This document shows, one piece after another, positions 7,212 through 12,379 of a stretch of DNA of 17,904 nucleotides. The stretch's first letter is position 1, and each line of letters opens with the position of its first letter. The stretch lies in NCBI GenBank assembly GCA_041946865.1, contig JBHGBF010000096.1, positions 1 through 17,904 on the forward strand. Direction: 5' to 3'. The notes under the pieces are model-generated. The model ran no database searches. It was not told where the DNA came from and saw only the letters and a list, made by a program, of their open reading frames with translations. This DNA comes from RPQK01 sp041946865 (GTDB lineage Bacteria > Acidobacteriota > UBA6911 > RPQK01). Both the position numbers and the translations under genes were made by a program.

Positions 7212-8156
7212 TTACCTCCGCGCCGCCTCCAGAATTTTCAGCGCCAGAGCGAGCGCCTCTGCGCCCTGCTCTCCGGAGCAGGCCGAAAAATCCTGACTGC
7301 TGTCGCTGTCCCGGGACACGGCGCGGACGAAAGATTCAATCTCGAGCCTGAGAGGCTCCCCCTTCGTAATCGGTAAAACCCGCTCTTCGACTCTCTTCCC
7401 GCCCGCGGCATCGACGAGGCTGTACATCTCTACTTCCTGTCTGAAGAAGTCGAGAGACACGTAGTCATGAGGCTGAAAAAAGCGAAATTTGCGAACCTTG
7501 TCGCGGGAAACGCGACTCGCGGTGATGTTCGCGACACACCCGTTTTCAAACTCCAGGCGCGCATTCGCGATGTCGATGCGCGGTGTCAGAACCGGGATGC
7601 CCACAGCCCGCACTTCAGACACCTGACTGCGACTCAGCCGCAAGACCAGGTCGAGATCGTGGATCATCAGATCCAGGACGACGTCGATGTCCAGGCTGCG
7701 CGGGACGAAAACCCCGAGGCGATGGGCCTCGAAAAAAAGCGGGTGCTTCAGGAAAGGGAGGACGGCGCGCAGGGCCGGATTGAACCTTTCAGACTGTCCC
7801 ACCCTCAGCACGCGGCCGTTACGGACAGCAGCCTCCAGAAGCTGATCGGCCTGCTCGAGCGTCGCCGCAATCGGCTTCTCGACCAGGACGTCGAGCCCTG
7901 CCCGGAGACACTCGGCCCCGAGGCGGGCATGCTGCTCGGTGGGCGCCGCCAGGCTGACCGCCCGGACCCGATCGAGGATTTCATGGAAGTCGGTGCAGGC
8001 CTCACACTCGTACTTTGCCGCGACCTCCCGGGCCCTGTCCTCCCGAATATCGACGACCGCGACGAGCTGGGTCTGCGGGAGTTGATGATAGATACGGGCG
8101 TGGTGGGCGCCCAGTGCACCCGCGCCAATGACAGCCACTCTGAGAGGTGAGGACAC
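7212..8156 (-). CDS. Gfo/Idh/MocA oxidoreductase in the lpx cluster
   Basis: 314 residues from a GTG start at 8154-8156, two bases past the lpxI stop. The longer frame to 8267 lies inside lpxI and adds non-conserved sequence. The N-terminus LRVAVIGAGALGAHHARIYH carries GxGxxG (residues 11-16). VEKPIA (92-97) is the family signature, followed by GQSERFNPAL and DLMIHDLDLVL (162-172) with an active-site His. A homologue of this type is commonly found beside lpxA/lpxI. In Acidithiobacillus and Leptospira the related GnnA oxidises the 3-OH of UDP-GlcNAc for 3-amino lipid A, with partner aminotransferase GnnB. No aminotransferase is seen here, so a GnnA role is only possible. The stop overlaps the ribosome-binding site of the spoIID-like gene. 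Confidence 0.9.
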   Translation of the reverse strand: MSSPLRVAVIGAGALGAHHARIYHQLPQTQLVAVVDIREDRAREVAAKYECEACTDFHEILDRVRAVSLAAPTEQHARLGAECLRAGLDVLVEKPIAATLEQADQLLEAAVRNGRVLRVGQSERFNPALRAVLPFLKHPLFFEAHRLGVFVPRSLDIDVVLDLMIHDLDLVLRLSRSQVSEVRAVGIPVLTPRIDIANARLEFENGCVANITASRVSRDKVRKFRFFQPHDYVSLDFFRQEVEMYSLVDAAGGKRVEERVLPITKGEPLRLEIESFVRAVSRDSDSSQDFSACSGEQGAEALALALKILEAARR

Positions 8157-8158
8157 AG

Positions 8159-9022
8159 TTATTCCGCAGTAATCGTCATTTTCAGCCGGTCGGCAGCCGC
8201 CGAGAATTCCTGCCGATCGAAAATCAGCGTCTTCCCCGCGTCGATGGCCAGAGCCGAGACATGACACTCGTCAAAAACATCGAGGCTCTTTTCCCCGATC
8301 ACCGGGACATCAAAACGCATGTCCTGATGGGCCCGGCTGACCTTGACCACGGTTAACGGCCTCCCACCCGCCAGAACGGCCGCCCGCCGTATCGTTTCGT
8401 CTGTCCCTTCCATGGCCTCTACCGCGACGACCGCTTGATCTTTTACCACAATCGTCTGACCGATATCGAGGCGGGTAATCTCCCGTGCGATTTCCCTTCC
8501 GTAGCGGATGTCGCGCCACTCGTCTTCGGTTGGATGGCGGCGCGTCAACACTCCGGCCGGCGCCAGCAGATGCCCGAGCAGGCAGGTCGAATCGAGCAGC
8601 TCGACGCCGTTTTTCTGGAGGACGTCGGCGATTGCGCCGATCAGCGCTTCCGTGTTCTTCCTGGGGAGTGACAGCAGAACTCCGAGCATCGTGAGATCCG
8701 GCAGGGAGGCGGCAATCCTGGATAATGAAAGCGGCGTTTCGCGCGAAAAGATCCGGTTGTGCTTTACCTGGCCCGCCATGATCGCCTTGTCCACGCCGGA
8801 GTCCTTGAACAGGCGCAGCAGCTTGCCCAGGTGGCCGAGCCCGAGCCAGTGGACTTCAACGTCCTTTTCAGGACCGAAGCATTTTTCGATTTCGGGCGAC
8901 GTTTCTTCTTTGATGGCAGCGACCACAACCGGGATATTGCGCCGGACAGCTTCCTCGAGGACCAGGAAGGGAAAACGTCCATTTCCGGCGATCAGGCCGA
9001 GTTTGTGGAGATCGAGTGACAT
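8159..9022 (-). CDS. lpxI: UDP-2,3-diacylglucosamine pyrophosphatase LpxI
   Basis: 287 residues matching the LpxI (DUF1009) family, which hydrolyses UDP-2,3-diacylglucosamine to lipid X and UMP, the step done by LpxH in E. coli. The N-terminal domain begins KLGLIAGNGRFPFLVLEEA, a signature of the family. AIMAGQVKHNRIF (80-92) and the C-terminal domain KDQAVVAVEAMEGTDETIRR (194-213) follow, with QDMRFDVPVIG (233-243). The Asp in RFDVP (238) is a reasonable candidate for the catalytic Asp described for the Caulobacter enzyme, an alignment I could not run. Start is ATG at 9020-9022; the ribosome-binding site is not obvious. It lies 60 nt after lpxA and is followed within 2 nt by the Gfo/Idh gene. 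Confidence 0.94.
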   Translation of the reverse strand: MSLDLHKLGLIAGNGRFPFLVLEEAVRRNIPVVVAAIKEETSPEIEKCFGPEKDVEVHWLGLGHLGKLLRLFKDSGVDKAIMAGQVKHNRIFSRETPLSLSRIAASLPDLTMLGVLLSLPRKNTEALIGAIADVLQKNGVELLDSTCLLGHLLAPAGVLTRRHPTEDEWRDIRYGREIAREITRLDIGQTIVVKDQAVVAVEAMEGTDETIRRAAVLAGGRPLTVVKVSRAHQDMRFDVPVIGEKSLDVFDECHVSALAIDAGKTLIFDRQEFSAAADRLKMTITAE

Positions 9023-9082
9023 AACGTTGACGACTGTTTACAGCCGCGCAGGAAGCGCTCCGCTCTGTGAGGAACTGCTCAC

Positions 9083-9871
9083 TTACCTGATAAATCCTCT
9101 TTCCGAGCTTTCGACGAACCGGATGAGAGCGGCGACGTCCTCGGTCTCCAGCCCTTGCATCCGGATCTGCTCGACAGCCTCCGTCACTCTGAGTCCTTTA
9201 CGGACCAGGATCCGGTAGGCCTTTTTTAAAGCGTCGATCCGCTCCCGCGAAAATCCGCGGCGCTCCAAGCCGATGCTGTTGATGTCGTATGTCTTCGCCT
9301 CATTGCGGTCGCCTACAGTTTTCACAAAAGGAAGCGCGTCGCGAGTAATGACGGAGTACCCGCCGATAAAAGCGTGCAGTCCGATCCGGCAGAACTGGTG
9401 AACGCCCGTGAAAGCGCCGACCGTGGAGAAATCCGCAATATCGACATGTCCCGCAAGAGTGGCGGCGTTCGCCATGATGACGTGATCGCCGATAAGGCAG
9501 TCGTGAGCAATGTGAACGCCGGTCATAAGGAGATTGTGGCTTCCGACGGTGGTTCTGCCTCTGCCTCCGACCGTCCCGCGGTTAATGGTCACAAACTCCC
9601 GGATGGTGTTGTCGTCGCCGATCTCCAACCGGGTGCGCTCGCCGTGGTATTTGAGATCCTGAGGGGCCGAACCGATCGAGGACTGTCCCGCAATACGATT
9701 GTTGCGCCCGATCTGCGTGTCGCCTTCGATCACGCAGTGGGGACCCACCGTGGTTTGCTCGCCTATGGAGACGCAAGGTCCGATGACCGTATACGGACCG
9801 ATGGACACGCCATCGGCCAGCCCAGCGCCGGGCGCCACGAGCGCGGTCGGATGAACTGAAACACTACTCAT
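9083..9871 (-). CDS. lpxA: UDP-N-acetylglucosamine O-acyltransferase LpxA
   Basis: Catalyses the first step of lipid A synthesis, 3-O-acylation of UDP-GlcNAc from hydroxyacyl-ACP. 262 residues, the same as E. coli LpxA. It shows the left-handed beta-helix hexapeptide pattern across residues 4-180, SAPQDLKYHGERT (68-80), the catalytic GVHIAHDC with His120/His123, GHVDIADF with His142, and VHQFC with His158. IGLERRGFS opens the C-terminal helical domain. Start is ATG at 9869-9871, overlapping the last codons of fabZ (AAATGAGTAG), in preference to a GTG at 9898 that would add nine odd residues. Gly171 corresponds to E. coli Gly173, the residue that permits a long (C14-type) acyl chain. Confidence 0.96.
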   Translation of the reverse strand: MSSVSVHPTALVAPGAGLADGVSIGPYTVIGPCVSIGEQTTVGPHCVIEGDTQIGRNNRIAGQSSIGSAPQDLKYHGERTRLEIGDDNTIREFVTINRGTVGGRGRTTVGSHNLLMTGVHIAHDCLIGDHVIMANAATLAGHVDIADFSTVGAFTGVHQFCRIGLHAFIGGYSVITRDALPFVKTVGDRNEAKTYDINSIGLERRGFSRERIDALKKAYRILVRKGLRVTEAVEQIRMQGLETEDVAALIRFVESSERGFIR

Positions 9872-10343
9872 TTGCCGCCGCCTCAGCGAAGTCGCCACGG
9901 CTGACCATGGAGAACATGATTTCCGCCTCAGCAGCGATCTGACCGTCGACGTACGCCCGCCCGTGCAGCTTGCCGATTTTCGACTTGATCTTCAGCACCG
10001 TCATTTCGATCTTCAACTGGTCGCCAGGACGAACCGGACGCCGAAACCGGGCGTTCTCGACTCCGCTGAAAAACACCAGTTTCTTATCCCGGTCTTCAGC
10101 CGCCTTGAACACCAGGAACCCCCCTACCTGGGCCATGGACTCGAGGATGAGCACGCCCGGCATTATCGGGACTCCGGGGAAATGGCCGGGGAAAAACGGC
10201 TCGTTGATAGTCACATTCTTCAGCCCCACGATTCGCCGGTCGGCCTCAAACTCAACAATCCGGTCAACCAAGAGGAACGGATATCGATGGGGCAGGTATT
10301 TGAGCACTTCCTGAACGTCGAAAATCGTCGGCTTCATCTCCAT
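9864..10343 (-). CDS. fabZ: (3R)-hydroxyacyl-ACP dehydratase FabZ
   Basis: Dehydrates 3-hydroxyacyl-ACP in fatty-acid elongation and competes with LpxA/LpxD for the same substrate. About 159 residues with the hot-dog fold signature LPHRYPFLLVDRI (17-29) and the active-site stretch FPGHFPGVPIMPGVLILESM, giving His54 and Glu68. FFSGVENARFRRPVRPGD is also family-typical. The start is ambiguous: ATG at 10341-10343 or 10335-10337 (GAGG gives 8 nt spacing to the latter). The frame also opens at 10367 inside the 7-bp repeat, which would add MKDEGIEV, not expected for FabZ. It lies just after lpxD and overlaps lpxA by 8 nt. Confidence 0.95.
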   Translation of the reverse strand: MEMKPTIFDVQEVLKYLPHRYPFLLVDRIVEFEADRRIVGLKNVTINEPFFPGHFPGVPIMPGVLILESMAQVGGFLVFKAAEDRDKKLVFFSGVENARFRRPVRPGDQLKIEMTVLKIKSKIGKLHGRAYVDGQIAAEAEIMFSMVSRGDFAEAAANE

Positions 10344-10353
10344 GACCTCTATT

Positions 10354-10402
10354 CCCTCATCCTTCATCCTTCATCCTTCACCCTTCATCCTTCATCCTTC
10401 TC
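10354..10402. repeat. 7-bp tandem array at the lpxD-fabZ junction
   Basis: Six units from 10361 to 10402 (ccttcat, with variants ccttcac and ccttctc), plus a degenerate unit ccctcat at 10354-10360. On the transcribed strand this is ATGAAGG repeated, so the mRNA carries a row of AAGG and ATG triplets just ahead of fabZ. The last residues of LpxD (RRMKDEG) and its stop codon at 10378-10380 lie in the array. Because 7 is not a multiple of 3, gain or loss of one unit would change the reading frame, though TGA recurs within three units in every frame. Confidence 0.8.
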
Positions 10403-11391
10403 TTCAGTGCCTTCCATTCTTCGTAGATCTCTGGGAGGCGGCGCACAATGGACTCGATGCGCATGGCTCGACGGTGATCCATGGCAGGCTGGCCAGAGAC
10501 GCTGGTCCGGGAAGGAACATCCTTTGAAACCCCCGTCTTCATCATGACTTTGACATCATCGCCGATCGTCACGTGATCCACAACCCCGGAATGCCCTGCA
10601 AATATGCAGTTGCGCCCGATGGTGACGCTGCCGGAGACACCAACCTGCGCAACCATTACGGTGTTGCTTCCGACTCGGCAGTTGTGGGCAATATGGACGT
10701 GATTATCGAGCTTGACTCCCTGCTCGATAATGGTGGCGCCGAAGGTTCCCCGATCGACACAGCTGTTGGCGCCTATCTCCACGTCATCCTCAATGATAAC
10801 CGTTCCCGTCTGCGGAATCTTGACGTGACGCGAGCCGTCGAACACGTAGCCGAAGCCGTCCGCGCCGATCACGGTCCCGCCGTGAATCACGACGCGGTTT
10901 CCGAGTCGCACCCCGGGATAAAGCACGACGTTTGGATGAAGCACGACGTCATCGCCGACCACACAATCGTCCCCGATGTGTACGCCGGAGAAAACAGTTA
11001 CCCGATTCCCAATAGCCACCCGGTCGCCCAGGCAGGCGAACGGGTAGATACACACCTCAGGCGTGATCCGGCAAGCCTTCCCGACGGATGCCAGGGGAGA
11101 AACGCCCTTGGCTTGAAAGGGCGTACGGTGAATGTATCCGAGAATCTGGGCGAAGGCGAGCTTGGGCCTGGTAACTTCCAGAAGCGTCTTGTTGGGAGAG
11201 GAAAAACCCGGAGGAACGATAGCGGCAGACGCCGGACACGCTTCCAGGCGCGCGAGATTCCGCCGGCCTTCGGCCCAGGTCAGATCCCCCGGACCGGCTG
11301 CCTCCAGAGGCTGAACCGCGCGGATCTCCAAGGTCTCGTCGCCACGTATCCGCCCATCCACAAGTTGCGCCAACTGCTTGAGTTTATACAC
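10378..11391 (-). CDS. lpxD: UDP-3-O-acylglucosamine N-acyltransferase LpxD
   Basis: Adds the 2-N hydroxyacyl chain to UDP-3-O-acylglucosamine, the third lipid A step. 337 residues, close to E. coli LpxD (341). The N-terminal uridine-binding domain (about 1-95) includes EAAGPGDLTWAEG. The hexapeptide beta-helix spans about 97-290, with HGGTVIGADGFGYVFDG (170-186) and NHVHIAHNCRVG (230-241); His236 fits the catalytic His239 of E. coli. A C-terminal helix (IVRRLPEIYEEWKALKRR) caps the trimer. The start is GTG at 11389-11391, with a weak ribosome-binding site. The last residues RRMKDEG are encoded by the 7-bp array. It is separated from skp by about 230 nt containing a REP-like inverted repeat. 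Confidence 0.95.
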   Translation of the reverse strand: MYKLKQLAQLVDGRIRGDETLEIRAVQPLEAAGPGDLTWAEGRRNLARLEACPASAAIVPPGFSSPNKTLLEVTRPKLAFAQILGYIHRTPFQAKGVSPLASVGKACRITPEVCIYPFACLGDRVAIGNRVTVFSGVHIGDDCVVGDDVVLHPNVVLYPGVRLGNRVVIHGGTVIGADGFGYVFDGSRHVKIPQTGTVIIEDDVEIGANSCVDRGTFGATIIEQGVKLDNHVHIAHNCRVGSNTVMVAQVGVSGSVTIGRNCIFAGHSGVVDHVTIGDDVKVMMKTGVSKDVPSRTSVSGQPAMDHRRAMRIESIVRRLPEIYEEWKALKRRMKDEG

Positions 11392-11490
11392 GTGAAGAGT
11401 TTAGCATTTTGCGGGTTGGCTGGAGTCGCGTTGTCACACGCGGCACAGGTGTTGAAGAAGGTCCTCGGACAAGCGGTGTCCCGCCATCGG

Positions 11491-11580
11491 TTTGTAGTTC
11501 CGCCTTCAGGCGGGTCTTTGCAAAAGCAGATCCTGCTATGGCTTAGCTTTGAAAAGCCCGCTTGAAGGCGGGACTACGAA
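11491..11580. repeat. REP/BIME-like inverted repeat between skp and lpxD
   Basis: The arms 11491-11520 and 11551-11580 are imperfect reverse complements (about 25 of 30 positions agree). They read tttgtagttccgccttcagg... and the complement of ...cttgaaggcgggactacgaa. Each arm also holds its own small hairpin (ccgcc-ttca-ggcgg at 11500-11513, cccgc-ttgaag-gcggg at 11557-11572). This is the architecture of paired REP units. The flanking sequence from 11395 to 11490 shows no gene. It may stabilise or terminate the skp end of the transcript. Confidence 0.65.
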
Positions 11581-11625
11581 CCGGTTGGCAGGCGCACTCT
11601 GGACCTTTACGCTCCCCACGACGCT

Positions 11626-12222
11626 CTACGGCTTGGCCGTCGGCGTTGGGGCGGGGGTCGCCGAGGAGGTGGCGGCCGGGGCGGCGGCTACTGGATGCTG
11701 CTGGTTGTAGGCCTTGATGATTTCCGGCGTCACATCCAAGGCGGCGGCCACGTAGGTGACGATCTGCTGGTCCTTCACGAAGATCGCCCCGAAACCGTTT
11801 TTCTCGGCGTAATCGCTGATGATCTTCATCGCCTTTTCGCCGATCGAACCCATAACCTCGTCCCGGCGCCGGGTGATTTCGCCCTGAGCGTCTTCCTGGA
11901 AACGCGTGAGCGCTTTCTCCTTCTCGGCGATGGTGTTCGCCATTTCCTGGCGGGTCTGCGGATTCAGGTTCCGTTCCTTCTGCGCCAGATCGTCGCGGAG
12001 TTTGTCGAGTTCATTCTTTTGCGTTTCGAACTGCGCCTGCTTTTCCTGCATCAGCTTGTTCAACCTGTCGAGCGCCTGTTTTCCCTCTTCGGTCCCGTAA
12101 AGAACGTCCATGGAATTCACAAATCCGATCTTGGAGGGAACGGGTGCCCCTGCGGGCTGCTGCGCCAGGCAAAACGTTAACGCTGGTAGAAGTACGGTAA
12201 TCAGGGCAATCAGTTTTCTCAT
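11626..12222 (-). CDS. skp: Periplasmic chaperone OmpH/Skp family
   Basis: 198 residues. A signal peptide MRKLIALITVLLPALTFCLA is followed by cleavage near residue 20. The mature protein starts with KIGFVNSMDVLYGTEEGKQAL, the OmpH-family start (small beta-strand then a long helix), then a charged coiled coil from about residue 50 to 125 rich in Glu, Lys and Gln. FGAIFVKDQQIVTYVAAALDVTPEIIKAYN closes the domain. A low-complexity Ala/Pro/Thr tail (about 175-198) has no counterpart in E. coli Skp. Skp trimers hold unfolded outer-membrane proteins on the way to BamA, which matches its place directly after bamA. Start is ATG at 12220-12222, with purine-rich AAGGAG and GAAGGA upstream. Confidence 0.9.
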   Translation of the reverse strand: MRKLIALITVLLPALTFCLAQQPAGAPVPSKIGFVNSMDVLYGTEEGKQALDRLNKLMQEKQAQFETQKNELDKLRDDLAQKERNLNPQTRQEMANTIAEKEKALTRFQEDAQGEITRRRDEVMGSIGEKAMKIISDYAEKNGFGAIFVKDQQIVTYVAAALDVTPEIIKAYNQQHPVAAAPAATSSATPAPTPTAKP

Positions 12223-12270
12223 TCCTTCTCGGCTCTCCTTAAAAAAAGTTCAGAGGTTCACCCCGGGAAC

Positions 12271-12378
12271 CTTTGAACCTTTTAACCTTCTAACCTTTGA
12301 ACCTTTGAACCTTTGAACCTTTGAACGATTGAACCTTTGAACCTTTGAACCTTTGAACGATTGAACCTTTGAACGATT
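12271..12378. repeat. 8-bp tandem array between bamA and skp
   Basis: Thirteen complete 8-bp units run from 12271 to 12374. Most are ctttgaac, two are gattgaac (12327-12334 and 12359-12366, exactly 32 bp apart) and two early ones are diverged (cttttaac, cttctaac). A partial gatt unit touches the bamA stop at 12380-12382. The array fills nearly the whole bamA-skp spacer. The regular placement of the variant unit suggests block duplication by slippage. On the transcribed strand it contains repeated CAAAGG words. Confidence 0.85.
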
Positions 12379-12379
12379 C

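Noticed and set aside
8157..8267. N-terminal extension of the lpx-cluster oxidoreductase
   Set aside because: It lies inside lpxI, has no similarity to the family N-terminus, and the Rossmann domain starts properly from the GTG at 8156.
419..11593. 13-bp match ccggttggcaggc at 419-431 and 11581-11593
   Set aside because: The flanks do not align beyond the 13 bases, so it is too short to call an element.
12271..12378. Possible CRISPR array
   Set aside because: The units are 8 bp and directly contiguous with no unique spacers, so this is a simple tandem repeat.
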